From assembly GCA_937949615.1 (NCBI GenBank), contig CALEDQ010000008.1:248001-312000 (forward strand): a stretch of DNA of 64,000 bases, written 5' to 3'. Below the pieces are notes generated by a model, which was not told the DNA's origin, searched no databases, and worked only from the letters and a program-made list of their open reading frames with translations. Each line of letters begins with the position of its first letter. Position 1 is the stretch's first letter. The DNA is from an uncultured bacterium. Its GTDB lineage: Bacteria; Muiribacteriota; Ozemobacteria; Ozemobacterales; Ozemobacteraceae. The translations under genes and the position numbers were made by a program. Positions 34,453-44,200 of this stretch are shown piece by piece.

Positions 34453-35598
34453 TCACGTCTCCTGCCCGGGAAGTGCAGGAGGAAACTGACCGCCGGCGCC
34501 AGGCAAGCGAAGAAGCAGACGGGTTCTCTCTTCGCCAAGAGTTTCCATAGTAAGAGTGCCGTGCATAGTCCGGGTCATCAAAGACGCAGAGTAAGCGCCC
34601 AGCCCGGTACCGCCTTTCTTGCCCATGGTAACGTATTTCTGGAAAAAGCTGTCACGGATTTTTTCTGGCACCACACCGTGATTCTCGATGACAATTTCTG
34701 CCCATGAACAGGCCCGCAGTTCAAGCCGAACCGGCTTTCCCGCAGGCGTGGCTTCCCAGGCATTCTTCAGAAGGTTCCCAAGCAGAGTGTAAATAAGCCC
34801 CTCTTCCCCTGTCACCATGAAATTGGCTGACTCCTCCGGGCTATTTCCATCGCAGCTCAGCTCGAGAGTCGAAGCCCGCGTCGACGCGAGTGGCTCCATA
34901 TCGCGAGTCAAAGTCCGAACGATAGCGAGAAGATCGACCTGGGCCGGCTTGAGGCGGTAGGTTCCCATCTCCATTTTGAGAAGGTCGAGAGATTGATTGA
35001 TCATGGTCAGAAGCCGGTAGCCGGAACTTCGAATAAGAAGCAGGCATTCCTTCTGGTCCTCGGTCAGATTAGTCGCCGAAAGCATAAGGCATGGAAATTC
35101 TATGATCGGCGTCAGAGGCCCCTTCAGGTCGTGACGGGTGATTCGTTCCACTTCTTCGCGCAACCGCAGATAGTCACGCAGCTGATCATTCTGCGCCTCA
35201 AGTTCTGCCTGGGCACGACGCATGGCCAGATGGGCCTGCACGCGGGCTCGCACCAGAGCGGGGCTGAAAGGTTTGGTGACATAGTCGACCGCACCCACAT
35301 CGAAGCCTCTGATTTCGTCACCCTCCTGGTCGCGGGCGGTCGCGAAAATAACGGTGATCGAAGCCAGGCTCGGGTCAGCCTTGAGTCGACGACAAACCTC
35401 ATAACCATTCAGGTCAGGCATTTCGATGTCGAGCAGAATAAGATCGATGGGACCGGCCTTGGCCATTTCCAGAGCCCGCTCCCCGCTGGTAGCCACTTTC
35501 AAAGTAGCCAGACCATCGAGAATGTTGCCCAGAAGATCGATGTTGCGGGGTTGGTCGTCGACAAGCAGAACGACCGGCTTCTTGGCTGCTGTTGTCAT
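34453..35598 (-). CDS. Receiver-histidine kinase protein
   Basis: I choose ATG 35598 (381 residues), which has AGGAG upstream. The N-terminal receiver domain has VDDQPRN, the phospho-acceptor Asp57 in LLDIEMPD and the lysine in TKPFSPA. The C-terminal kinase part has His156 in RHDLKGPLTP and the ATPase with NAWEA and GTGLGAYS. It lacks any membrane segment, so it is cytosolic and controlled by phosphorylation. It starts 20 bases after the giant hybrid kinase on the same strand and likely takes phosphate from that kinase's HPt domain. Confidence 0.9.
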   Translation of the reverse strand: MTTAAKKPVVLLVDDQPRNIDLLGNILDGLATLKVATSGERALEMAKAGPIDLILLDIEMPDLNGYEVCRRLKADPSLASITVIFATARDQEGDEIRGFDVGAVDYVTKPFSPALVRARVQAHLAMRRAQAELEAQNDQLRDYLRLREEVERITRHDLKGPLTPIIEFPCLMLSATNLTEDQKECLLLIRSSGYRLLTMINQSLDLLKMEMGTYRLKPAQVDLLAIVRTLTRDMEPLASTRASTLELSCDGNSPEESANFMVTGEEGLIYTLLGNLLKNAWEATPAGKPVRLELRACSWAEIVIENHGVVPEKIRDSFFQKYVTMGKKGGTGLGAYSASLMTRTMHGTLTMETLGEERTRLLLRLPGAGGQFPPALPGQET

Positions 35599-35618
35599 AA
35601 AAGATCTCTCCTGTTGTC

Positions 35619-38600
35619 TCACTTCATATGGGTTGTCGGCGGGGGTAGCATCGCGATAATACGGTCGAGCAGGGCGACAGCCTCTTCGAACCGATAGGCA
35701 CCGATCACCTGCTCCAGCTCATGAGTCAGCCCGGAAAAGGCCAGCAACGCCGGTTCCATGGTTTGTAACAGAGTGGTTGCCTTGAAGTCGCTTTCCAGCA
35801 GAGCCTGCCGCAGCTCGGCCAGTGCCTCCCGATCTACAGATGCAGAAGATGGAAAGGCGGGTGCGGCTTCCGGCAAAGCAACAGCCAGGCAGCGTTCCAG
35901 GGAAAGTGCTGTCGTATCGAGTGCGTCGCGCAGTCTGGTCAGGCTGATGTCTGCCTGTTCAGAGCTCTCCCGGCGGCAGCACATTTCAAGATCAGCCGCG
36001 GCAACAGCCAACAGGGTAAGACCGAGATTGCCGGCCACCCCTTTCATGGCATGAGCCCGAGCCCGGGCTTCTGTCCACTTCCTTGCCGACAGCCACTGTT
36101 CAAAAAGCTTTATCACCCCATCGTGGTCATGTTTAAACTGTTCCAGCAGATGGCGCCAGCGGCGGCAACGGCCGCCACAGCGTGCCACGCCACCGACAGC
36201 GTCAAGGCCGGGAAGCTCCAGCCATTCCGCCGGGATTGCTTCATCGGCTGGAGTGGCGGTCGAAAGCATCGCCGACTTCACGTCAACTTCAGATGCAGGT
36301 TCAGAGGAACTCCGCCTGCTCCAGTGAGCCAGACAACTGTAGAGATCAGTCGGATTGATCGGCTTCGCCACGTGGGCTACCATACCGGCTTCCTGTGCCA
36401 GAGTGCGATCATCCACCGACACATCCGCAGTCATCGCAACGATGGGAAGTTCCGGGTGCTTTCCTTCAGCAATGATACGCCGGGTGGCCTCATAACCATC
36501 CATGACCGGCATCTGCACGTCCATCAGTACAATGTCATACCGGGCCTGATTGACCGCAGCCACAGCCGCAACCCCGTCTGCCACAACGGTAACAATCGCC
36601 CCCACGTCAGAAAGAAGATCCTGGGCCAGCTCCTGATTGATCGGGTTATCCTCGGCCAGCAGCACCTGCAGCCCCTGCAGCTTCGGCCGCCATTCTGCGG
36701 CGATCTTGACCAGACTGGTCGTCGTCTTGCGGCGAACACCTGGCCGGCCGAATATTTTCATTATGGCGTCAAACCAGTCAGATGCCGTTACCGGGTGCAC
36801 AACCCGCGCTCGAATCCCGAGCTCGTGCATTCGTTTTTCTTCAGAATCGCAACCGGTGGAGCTGACAAAAATTACTGGCGGAAGATGCTGCCCGCTCGCC
36901 ATTAATGCCTCAGCAAAACCGAGGCCGTCACCGTCAAGTAACTCCGCGAGAACCAGCAGATCAAAAGAGGCATTTTCAGAACTTTGCCTCAGCAACTCTC
37001 TGGCATGGGCACCATCTACCGCCTCCTCCACCTGAAAACCTAACCCTTTGAAGGTATCCCGCATTGATTTTAGAACGACTTCTCGACTGGCAAGCAGCAG
37101 AGCACGACCGCGCGGCAGATTCTCTGGAAGCTGCAAAACACGTTCGCGCCAGCTTCCGACCGGGAACCAAAGCTGAAACGTGAACTCTGTGCCGTGCGAC
37201 AACCGCGACGAAACCTCCAGCTCCCCTCCCATCAGGCGCACAAGATTATGGGAGATGGCCAGACCAAGCCCCGAGCCGCCGAATCGTCGGGTAGTGCCCG
37301 AATCGGCCTGAGAAAACGGCTGAAACAGTCGCTTCTGCTGGTCGGGGGTCATGCCGATGCCGGTGTCGGATACAGCAAAACCAAGCCGGACCAGATCGTT
37401 TTCCTCTCCGAGAAGAATAACGCTGAGAACGACATGGCCGGCCGAAGTGAATTTGATGGCATTCGAAAGCAGATTGGTCAAAACCTGCGTCAGACGCAGA
37501 GAATCGCCGACCAGGGGATAAGGCAGACCAGGATGTATATCGAAAAACAGACTGATACCTTTATCACGGGCCACCTGTCTGAACAGACTTGCCAGATTAT
37601 CGAGCATCTCACCTGGGTGAAACTCGGCCACCTCTATTTCCAGACGCCCCTCTTCTATCCTGGAAAAATCAAGAATATCGTTTATGAGCCCCAGAAGCAG
37701 TTTGCCGGAGGAATGCAGTCTTTCGACGAGTAAACGCTGCCGCTCGTTGAGTGAGGTGTTGGCCAGCAGATAGATCATACCAAGCACAGCGTTCATCGGG
37801 GTGCGAATCTCGTGACTCATGCTGGCCAAAAACATGCTCTTGGCCCTGGTCGCGACCTCGGCTGCGTCTTTGGCTTCTGCCAGCGCCGTTTCAACCCGCT
37901 GCCGCAGAACGATCGACCAGAGATCGTTGCCGATAAGCTGCAATTGTTCGACGTCAGATTGATCATAAGGCGTCGCCTTGTTGCCCACACCAATCACGAG
38001 GCGAACCTTGCCGCCATCGATCACCGGAGCTCCAATGTGGCGGATAAGAGGAATATGTTCACCGGGAACACCCTTTCGGTCGGCGAGATTCTGGTAATCG
38101 TTGTGGATAACCGGGCGTCGAAGCAGAATTGCGTCACCCCACACACCTGCGGCCGACATCGCATAATGGCCATCGGCGCTGGCGGAACATTTTTTCAGCG
38201 TCTCCGATGACCAGGCTCGCAGAGAAATCGTTTCCTGATCTTCATCGATGAAATGCAGACAACCAATCTCGCTGCCGGTCAACCTGACCGCCTCGTCGAC
38301 ACCCATTTTCAGAAGCTGCTCCTCGTCGAGTTCGTGCAATTTCTGACTCATGGCGAGCATCGCCGACAGACGCTGGTCGCTGAGAGACAATCGCCGATTG
38401 GCATTCTCGAGGTCGAAAGTGCGTTGTCGCACAAGCTCTTCAAGGCGCTGCCGATGCCCCTCCAGTTCCTTCTCGTCGTTGCGCATCCTGGTGATATCGC
38501 GCCCGACCCCCAGAACACCGATAAGACGGCCATCACCGCTGTAGATCGGGGTCTTGATCGTCTGTAAAAGTTCGCGATGGCCATCAGAGGCAAAGGTGAT

Positions 38601-40901
38601 TTCCTCTTCGTTAATAGTAAAACCGCCATTGGCAATGGCCGCCTGATCTTTGGCCCTGAAAAACTCGGCCAGTGAAGCCGGAACGAAGTCAAAGTCGGTG
38701 CGCCCAACGATCTCAGACTCACTTGCGCCAAGAAACTGTTCAAAACGTCGGTTACAGGTCAGAAAAACTCCGTTGACGTCTTTCAGCCATACCAGATCAG
38801 GGAGAGTAAGCAGGAGGGTGCGCAGTCGGGCCTCACTCTCCTGCAAAGCCGCTTCAGCGATTTTCCGCCTGGTGATATCCTGAGCGAGGCCGATAATGCG
38901 TTCCGGCTGCCCATCGTCAGTATAGTGAATGGTGCCATGATCTTCAATCCAGATTGTTTTTCCCTGAAAAACAATCCGGTACTGGCAGAAATACGGAGTC
39001 CTGGTGGCCAGAGCCTTCTGAATGGCCGCATCGCTGAGCCCCCGGTCTTCTTCGTGCCTGATCGACTCCAGCCATTCGATTGACGGCTCGATCGAGGGCA
39101 GGCCAAATATCGAATAGATCTCGGGCGACCAATACAGGCGGTTGCCTGAAAATTCAAATTCCCAGACACCCATTCTGGCGGCACTCGTCGCCAGCCGCAG
39201 ACGCTGTTCACTGTCTTCCAGCCGTTGCCGGGTCTTTTTGCGTTCACTTATATCGCTCCAGAGAGCCAGAATATACCGATGGCCTTCGACTTCTATCGTT
39301 CGCCCGCGAATTTCGACGTCTACGATGCTGCCATCCTTGCGACGAAGTCGACTTTCGAATACTCTCCCCTGATTTTCAGGGGTCGAATAAATCCTCTGGT
39401 AGATGTCCTCTTCTGTCATATCAATATGAGTATCAGGCAACCTGAGCCGGGCGTATTCCTCACGGGTGTAGCCGAGAAGGCTGCAGGCAGCGTCGTTGAA
39501 CTCAAAAATCCGCAGAGTTTTCAGATCCGTCATTTCGATAGCGTCACCAGCCCGGCTGAAGATGGCACTCAACACGGCCTCTCGATGGCGCAGAGCTTTT
39601 TCAGCCTGTTTGCGGCTCGTCAGATCGAGTGCAAATAACACCACTGAACCAGCACTGTCGTCGAGGCGGCCGCCCCCGATCAGAATAGGCACTTGATGGC
39701 CGGCCCGATGGCGATATGCCTTCTCATAAGGTATGCAGAAGCCATTCTGCTTAATCTCATCGATCGCCGCCAGGTCGAGTTCACTGTATTCCGGGGGCGT
39801 GATCTCACCCCAGCAGATATTTCCAGACTCCAGGTCAGCCCGGGAATACCCGATAAGTGTCAGATAGGCATCGTTGGCTTCAGTAATGCCACCGACAAAA
39901 TTCCAGACTGCCATAGGAACCATATCGTTCGTAAAGATGCGGCGAAAACGCTCCTCACTTCGCTGCAGCGTTGCACGCTGTTCAAGAAGAGAGGCGTAGG
40001 CCTGTTGTAGATCACGTGTGCGGGCCGCAACCTGACGCCTCAGCATAAATATCCAGAAAAGTGCGATCAGACCGATTCCGGCCATGGCGGCTAAGATCGT
40101 GGCAAAATCATGTATATAACTGTCCAGATCTGGCAGGGGCAGGCCGAACCATTTTTCCTCAAGTCCCTTCAATTCGACCTTGTCGATAGCTGCCATACCG
40201 CGTTTCACCAATTCGAGGGTCTCCGGGTGACCCCTGGGAACACCGCGACGGAATTGACCGGTATAAAGGCGAAAGGACCGGCGAAAATCGCTCTGCAACC
40301 CGAGCTTATTCAGATAGAAACCGGCCGGAATTTCGTCGACACAGAAAATTTTGATTTCTTCCCGCTGCGCGGCATCGAAAAGCTCGGCATAATTTGCAAA
40401 CGAAGCATGGTGGGTAATACCGCGCTGATAAAGCATTTCACGGCAGGCATCCCCTTCCTCGACGCCGATGCGAAACCCTTTCAGGGTGTCCACTCCGGTG
40501 ATGCCGCTGATGGACTTATGGGTGTAGACGCTGACAGGCAGGTCAGCATAGGGGTCAGTGAAATCGTAGAGAGGCTCACGCGCCGGTGTCTTGAAAATCA
40601 TGTCGATGACATCAGCCTCGCCGGCCAGCACCTGTTTTTGCGCCTCATCCCACCGGGTGGCGGTCAGGATTACCGGAACGCCGGTCTTGCTTTCCCAAAG
40701 TTTCCAGTAGTCGACGAGGTAACCGATGACCGCGCCTTCATCGTTGCGGTACAAAAAAGGGGGAAAATTGTCGTCGGTAATGACCCGGAGTTGAGCGGGC
40801 TGACCTGCCACAGCGATAGCTGGCAGCATGGCAGACAGCCAGATCACCATAATGGTTGCCAGGAATCCAGAATGATATTTGCATGCTCGCCCGAAATTCA
40901 T
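35619..40901 (-). CDS. Giant hybrid sensor kinase (SBP3, 4 PAS, GAF, HK, 2 REC, HPt)
   Basis: This gene encodes 1760 residues. A signal peptide and a BvgS/SBP_bac_3-type periplasmic domain (about 35-265: ITDDNFPPFLYRNDEGAVIG, then FRIGVEEGDA) are followed by a helix (about 270-292), four PAS-type domains (to about 815), a GAF domain (about 830-985) and HisKA with His1030 in MSHEIRTPMNA. The ATPase has NAIKF and GSGLGLAIS. A first receiver domain lacks the acidic pocket, phospho-Asp and conserved lysine. A second is intact (Asp1461 in LMDVQMPVMDG). An HPt domain ends the chain (His1617 in AHAMKGVAGNLG). Its promoter lies at 41017-41045. Confidence 0.92.
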   Translation of the reverse strand: MNFGRACKYHSGFLATIMVIWLSAMLPAIAVAGQPAQLRVITDDNFPPFLYRNDEGAVIGYLVDYWKLWESKTGVPVILTATRWDEAQKQVLAGEADVIDMIFKTPAREPLYDFTDPYADLPVSVYTHKSISGITGVDTLKGFRIGVEEGDACREMLYQRGITHHASFANYAELFDAAQREEIKIFCVDEIPAGFYLNKLGLQSDFRRSFRLYTGQFRRGVPRGHPETLELVKRGMAAIDKVELKGLEEKWFGLPLPDLDSYIHDFATILAAMAGIGLIALFWIFMLRRQVAARTRDLQQAYASLLEQRATLQRSEERFRRIFTNDMVPMAVWNFVGGITEANDAYLTLIGYSRADLESGNICWGEITPPEYSELDLAAIDEIKQNGFCIPYEKAYRHRAGHQVPILIGGGRLDDSAGSVVLFALDLTSRKQAEKALRHREAVLSAIFSRAGDAIEMTDLKTLRIFEFNDAACSLLGYTREEYARLRLPDTHIDMTEEDIYQRIYSTPENQGRVFESRLRRKDGSIVDVEIRGRTIEVEGHRYILALWSDISERKKTRQRLEDSEQRLRLATSAARMGVWEFEFSGNRLYWSPEIYSIFGLPSIEPSIEWLESIRHEEDRGLSDAAIQKALATRTPYFCQYRIVFQGKTIWIEDHGTIHYTDDGQPERIIGLAQDITRRKIAEAALQESEARLRTLLLTLPDLVWLKDVNGVFLTCNRRFEQFLGASESEIVGRTDFDFVPASLAEFFRAKDQAAIANGGFTINEEEITFASDGHRELLQTIKTPIYSGDGRLIGVLGVGRDITRMRNDEKELEGHRQRLEELVRQRTFDLENANRRLSLSDQRLSAMLAMSQKLHELDEEQLLKMGVDEAVRLTGSEIGCLHFIDEDQETISLRAWSSETLKKCSASADGHYAMSAAGVWGDAILLRRPVIHNDYQNLADRKGVPGEHIPLIRHIGAPVIDGGKVRLVIGVGNKATPYDQSDVEQLQLIGNDLWSIVLRQRVETALAEAKDAAEVATRAKSMFLASMSHEIRTPMNAVLGMIYLLANTSLNERQRLLVERLHSSGKLLLGLINDILDFSRIEEGRLEIEVAEFHPGEMLDNLASLFRQVARDKGISLFFDIHPGLPYPLVGDSLRLTQVLTNLLSNAIKFTSAGHVVLSVILLGEENDLVRLGFAVSDTGIGMTPDQQKRLFQPFSQADSGTTRRFGGSGLGLAISHNLVRLMGGELEVSSRLSHGTEFTFQLWFPVGSWRERVLQLPENLPRGRALLLASREVVLKSMRDTFKGLGFQVEEAVDGAHARELLRQSSENASFDLLVLAELLDGDGLGFAEALMASGQHLPPVIFVSSTGCDSEEKRMHELGIRARVVHPVTASDWFDAIMKIFGRPGVRRKTTTSLVKIAAEWRPKLQGLQVLLAEDNPINQELAQDLLSDVGAIVTVVADGVAAVAAVNQARYDIVLMDVQMPVMDGYEATRRIIAEGKHPELPIVAMTADVSVDDRTLAQEAGMVAHVAKPINPTDLYSCLAHWSRRSSSEPASEVDVKSAMLSTATPADEAIPAEWLELPGLDAVGGVARCGGRCRRWRHLLEQFKHDHDGVIKLFEQWLSARKWTEARARAHAMKGVAGNLGLTLLAVAAADLEMCCRRESSEQADISLTRLRDALDTTALSLERCLAVALPEAAPAFPSSASVDREALAELRQALLESDFKATTLLQTMEPALLAFSGLTHELEQVIGAYRFEEAVALLDRIIAMLPPPTTHMK

Positions 40902-41016
40902 ATTGAAGCGGTCTCCTCTGCTGGAAACGACACCAACTTTCGCCTGAGTAAAGAGCGATCACCCTCGAAAGATCCGTCATTCAGTTCAGGATGGATTTCT
41001 ACCCATCTCTAATTAA

Positions 41017-41045
41017 GATTTATCGCACTCTTGTTTTTCTGTCAA
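41017..41045 (-). promoter_or_regulatory. Promoter of the giant hybrid kinase operon
   Basis: On the minus strand TTGACA (41040-41045) and TAAATC (41017-41022) are separated by exactly 17 bases. The implied leader is about 110 bases long. Confidence 0.6.
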
Positions 41046-41360
41046 AAACTTTAGCTCCCACAGAAACAGGAATAAGCAGTCGGTCACCACAGTTTCTGTT
41101 TTTGAACGCATCTCCCGTTAAATTCCTCATTGATTTTTTTGTTTTCCCACCGTCTTCATATTGCCACGGAAATAGAAAAAATGTAAGAGTTTATACCAGA
41201 TTTTAACTCAACATCGCTCTTTATTCTCACACAAGTCGCGATTTGTCTTGATTCAGGCAACCACGTCATCTCGAAACATGCTCCAATACAGACAACCAGG
41301 AAACGACAGTTTAAAATCGCCGGGGCTGTTGTTTAAACCCTTAAAAAGCTGCTGCATGAC

Positions 41361-41389
41361 TTGACAAAAAAAAAAATCGCGGTTATGAT
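41361..41389 (+). promoter_or_regulatory. Strong sigma-70-type promoter of the RNA-binding protein gene
   Basis: TTGACA (41361-41366) and TATGAT (41384-41389) are separated by exactly 17 bases, starting with an A-tract. The leader before ATG 41510 is about 115 bases. Confidence 0.75.
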
Positions 41390-41401
41390 TCATTTGTTCT
41401 G

Positions 41402-41435
41402 CAAACCAGCCTGGTTTGTGGCTGTAAACCGGTTT
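41402..41435. repeat. Palindromic elements in the RNA-binding gene leader
   Basis: CAAACCAG and CTGGTTTG (41402-41409, 41411-41418) form an 8-bp inverted repeat with a one-base centre, followed by the palindrome AAACCGGTTT (41426-41435). Both lie inside the predicted transcript and share an AAACC...GGTTT pattern. They may form a hairpin or bind the encoded protein. Confidence 0.45.
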
Positions 41436-41509
41436 CTCTGGTGGTTTTTCCGGTCTGCGGCCCGTTCGCGAAATCACCCCGGACATCACGCCTTTAAGGA
41501 TTTTTCTGA

Positions 41510-41911
41510 ATGAACATTTACGTTGGTAACCTGCCCTACAGTGCAACCGAAGAACAGCTCAAAAACATGTTTGGTCAGTACGGTGAAGTAACGAGCGCAA
41601 GCATTATCAAAGATCGCGACACCGGCAGATCAAAAGGTTTCGGGTTTGTTGAAATGCCTGACAATTCAGCCGCCGAAGCAGCCATCCAGGCCCTGAACGA
41701 AGCAGACATGAACGGTCGCAACCTCAAAATCAACCAGGCTCGCCCCAAAGAAGCCCGCAGCGACAGCAGACCCCGCGGTGGCGATCGCGGCGGATATCGC
41801 AGCGACAGAGGCGATAGAGGCGACAGAGGTGGTCGCGGCGGTTACAACGATCGCGATGATTATGATGATAAGGGCGACCGCGGCTATCGCGGCGGCAGAG
41901 ATCGCTATTAA
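41510..41911 (+). CDS. RRM RNA-binding protein with RGG-rich tail
   Basis: This gene encodes 133 residues. A single RRM has RNP2 (NIYVGNL, residues 2-8) and RNP1 (RSKGFGFVEM, near 41-50). The C-terminal tail (about 88-133) is rich in Arg, Gly, Asp and Tyr with RGG/RGD units. Such bacterial proteins resemble cold-induced Rbp proteins of cyanobacteria and act on RNA in the cytoplasm. A strong promoter, a long structured leader and a good terminator suggest a regulated, highly expressed single gene. AAGGA lies just upstream of the ATG. Confidence 0.93.
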   Translation: MNIYVGNLPYSATEEQLKNMFGQYGEVTSASIIKDRDTGRSKGFGFVEMPDNSAAEAAIQALNEADMNGRNLKINQARPKEARSDSRPRGGDRGGYRSDRGDRGDRGGRGGYNDRDDYDDKGDRGYRGGRDRY

Positions 41912-41926
41912 TCCAGATTTAACTGG

Positions 41927-41960
41927 CCGCCCCGCCTTAAGGCAGGGCGGTTTTTTATTT
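41927..41960 (+). terminator. Terminator of the RNA-binding protein gene
   Basis: CCGCCCCGCC (41927-41936) pairs with GGCAGGGCGG (41941-41950) with one mismatch, around TTAA, followed by TTTTTTATTT. Confidence 0.9.
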
Positions 41961-42418
41961 TAGCGCTTTAGCGAATAAACCATTTCGCGGTGCACAATAC
42001 CGGCCTCGACAAATTCGTCGCCAAAAGCAATGAAGCCCATTGCTGCATACCATGATTCAACCTGCTTCTGAGCATGAATAAGTACCTGCCGGCAGCCGGC
42101 GATATTCTCCGCCTGCCGCAGCAGTTCAGCCACGATCAGATTGCCAAGACCGCGGCCGCGAAATTCCTTTAAAACAGCAACCCGGCCAAGCCGCATGGTC
42201 GAACGACTCTGCGGGTCATGGAAAATGCGCCCGGTACCTGCCGGCCTGTCGTCAACCCGCAACAGTACATGCGTGGAAACAGCGTCAAATTCATCGCGCT
42301 CGAGCTCGACCGGGACCCTCTGCTCTTCGACAAAAACCGCTGTGCGAATCTGCATTGCCTGCACAAACTCTGGCGCCTGGCCAGAAAAACTCACAACGGT
42401 CATTGCAAACTGCTTCAT
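41960..42418 (-). CDS. GNAT-family N-acetyltransferase
   Basis: This gene encodes 152 residues. The acetyl-CoA-binding motif A reads RVAVLKEFRGRGLGNLI, with QVLIHAQ and SWYAAMGF later, the usual ElaA-like layout. The N-terminal region, FVQAMQIRTAVFVEEQRVP, is also typical. GGAGG precedes the ATG. Substrate unknown. It converges with the RNA-binding protein gene. Confidence 0.9.
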   Translation of the reverse strand: MKQFAMTVVSFSGQAPEFVQAMQIRTAVFVEEQRVPVELERDEFDAVSTHVLLRVDDRPAGTGRIFHDPQSRSTMRLGRVAVLKEFRGRGLGNLIVAELLRQAENIAGCRQVLIHAQKQVESWYAAMGFIAFGDEFVEAGIVHREMVYSLKR

Positions 42419-42450
42419 TTTCAGCCTCCATTGTCAGCTACAGCAGCTTA

Positions 42451-43848
42451 TCAGTCACGGGCATCCTCATGCACAGCCGGCTCCATGGTAAAACCGGTGA
42501 AACCGTAAATCATCGAAACAATCGGATTTATCAGATTCAGAAAGGCATAGGGCAGATAAGCAAACGGATGAATGCCAAGTGCCGTTGCCATGAATGCCCC
42601 GCAGGTGTTCCATGGAACCAGCGGTGAGGTGAGAGTCCCGAAATCTTCAAGGCAACGCGACAGGTTCTTCGGTGCCAGTCCCTTTTCTGCAAAGGCATCT
42701 TTATAAATGCGCCCTGGTATGACAATCGAAAGATACTGATCGCCGGCGGCCAGATTACAGAAAACACAGGTGAAAAAAGTCGCGACCACCATTGAGCCGG
42801 TAGAACGGGCATAGGTTAAAATTCTCAGGGCGATAGAGTGCAGCATGCCAGAGCTTTCCATTACCCCGCCAAGAGAAAGGGCGATCATGATCAGCGAAAT
42901 CGTGCCCATCATGCTTTCGAGCCCACCGCGGGTAAGCAGCTTGTCAACAGCCTCGACCCCGGTTTCTGAGACGAAACCGGAATGTGCCGCCTTGATGATT
43001 GCCGCCATACCGGCATTTTGAAAGACAGCCGCGAACAGGCCACCGAGCACCACTCCGCCGAACAACCCCGGCAAAGCAGGTGTGCGCATTACCACCATTC
43101 CGATAACCAGAACTGGTGGAATCAGCAGCCAGATATTGATCGTGAAGTTTTTAGACAGTGTGTCGAGAATCGTGTTGATGCCAGCAGCATCAAGTTCCTT
43201 ACCCGCGAAGCTCATACCCATGATCGCATAGATCACACATGCAATCAGCATGCTCGGGCCGGTTGTCCAGGCCATATGCCTGACATGATCGAAAAGCTTC
43301 GCACCGGCCATTGCCGGCGCCAGATTGGTAGTGTCTGACAGCGGTGACATCTTGTCGCCGAAATAAGCGCCAGAAATGATGGCACCCGCCACCATGTTAA
43401 CCGGTATGCCAAGACCGGAACCAACGCCGATCAGAGCGATGCCGACGGTGGCGGCAGTGGTCCATGAACTGCCGGTGGCGAGCGAAACTATGGCGCAGAT
43501 AACACAGGTTGCCACCAGAAAAATACCTGGCGAAATGATCTTCAGGCCATAATAAATCATCGCCGGCACAATGCCTGCCAGCACCCAGACGCCAATGATA
43601 CAGCCAATGATCATCAGAATCAGAATCGACTGCATGCCCATGCCAATCGTGGTCAGAATGCCCTTTTCGACTTCTGACCAGGAAAACCCTGACCGGATGG
43701 CAACAATCGCAGCGAAAGCCGCAGTAAGAAGAATCGGAATATGCGGCGAAGCACCCAAATACATCAGGCCGCCAACCAGCGAAATGATAAGAAAAATGAT
43801 GACCGCCAGGGCCCGTGAAAAAGACATTCTGCCCCTACCCTGTTCCAT
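42451..43848 (-). CDS. NhaC-family Na+/H+ antiporter
   Basis: This gene encodes 465 residues with about 11 helices. The signature GAYFGDKMSPLSDTTNLA is diagnostic for NhaC, which includes Na+/H+, malate/lactate and other ion-coupled antiporters. GSSWTTAATVGIALIGVG is a second family motif. The true exchange partner is uncertain. It may serve sodium or pH homeostasis. GGGAG lies before the ATG. It is a separate transcript. Confidence 0.9.
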   Translation of the reverse strand: MEQGRGRMSFSRALAVIIFLIISLVGGLMYLGASPHIPILLTAAFAAIVAIRSGFSWSEVEKGILTTIGMGMQSILILMIIGCIIGVWVLAGIVPAMIYYGLKIISPGIFLVATCVICAIVSLATGSSWTTAATVGIALIGVGSGLGIPVNMVAGAIISGAYFGDKMSPLSDTTNLAPAMAGAKLFDHVRHMAWTTGPSMLIACVIYAIMGMSFAGKELDAAGINTILDTLSKNFTINIWLLIPPVLVIGMVVMRTPALPGLFGGVVLGGLFAAVFQNAGMAAIIKAAHSGFVSETGVEAVDKLLTRGGLESMMGTISLIMIALSLGGVMESSGMLHSIALRILTYARSTGSMVVATFFTCVFCNLAAGDQYLSIVIPGRIYKDAFAEKGLAPKNLSRCLEDFGTLTSPLVPWNTCGAFMATALGIHPFAYLPYAFLNLINPIVSMIYGFTGFTMEPAVHEDARD

Positions 43849-44170
43849 TGAAGTCTCCCTGAACTCAAGTATTTAATTTTACCCTGTAATGATAAATGCG
43901 CAGCTTCTGTTAACCAACATTTTTCTTCTTTTTGTATCTGCGATCAACGCAACAATGACTCAGACAGGTTTTTAATCACCCCGCATCAGAGGCAATACAA
44001 TGAATAAACCCACATATTCACCCGGTATTTTGACATATGCGTTGAAAAAAAGCGTTCGGCAGAATTTTCGAGATAATTAAAAAGCAACAATTCAACCATG
44101 GCGCAATAAAGATTCTGGTTCACGAATTCCTCACCTGAAGCCCGAACTCCGTAGTTTATTTTCGGCGCTG

Positions 44171-44199
44171 TTGACATTTCTATGTTTTTCGGCTAAAAC
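44171..44199 (+). promoter_or_regulatory. Promoter of the TetR-efflux operon
   Basis: TTGACA (44171-44176) and TAAAAC (44194-44199) are separated by exactly 17 bases. A palindromic operator follows directly. Confidence 0.65.
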
Positions 44200-44200
44200 G

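Larger units (their letters stand above)
40902..41509. other. Gene-free interval with divergent promoters
   Basis: 608 bases hold no convincing gene. The minus-strand promoter of the hybrid kinase lies near 41017-41045, the plus-strand promoter of the RNA-binding protein at 41361-41389. The RNA leader is about 115 bases and contains palindromes. The remaining 300 bases are AT-rich with nothing further recognised. Confidence 0.6.

Noticed and set aside
34227..34550. Plus-strand frame across two minus-strand genes
   Set aside because: It crosses the start of the permease and the end of the REC-kinase; the translation has no protein-like pattern.
43986..44177. 63-codon frame between NhaC and TetR
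   Set aside because: No ribosome site, overlaps the TetR promoter, no family.
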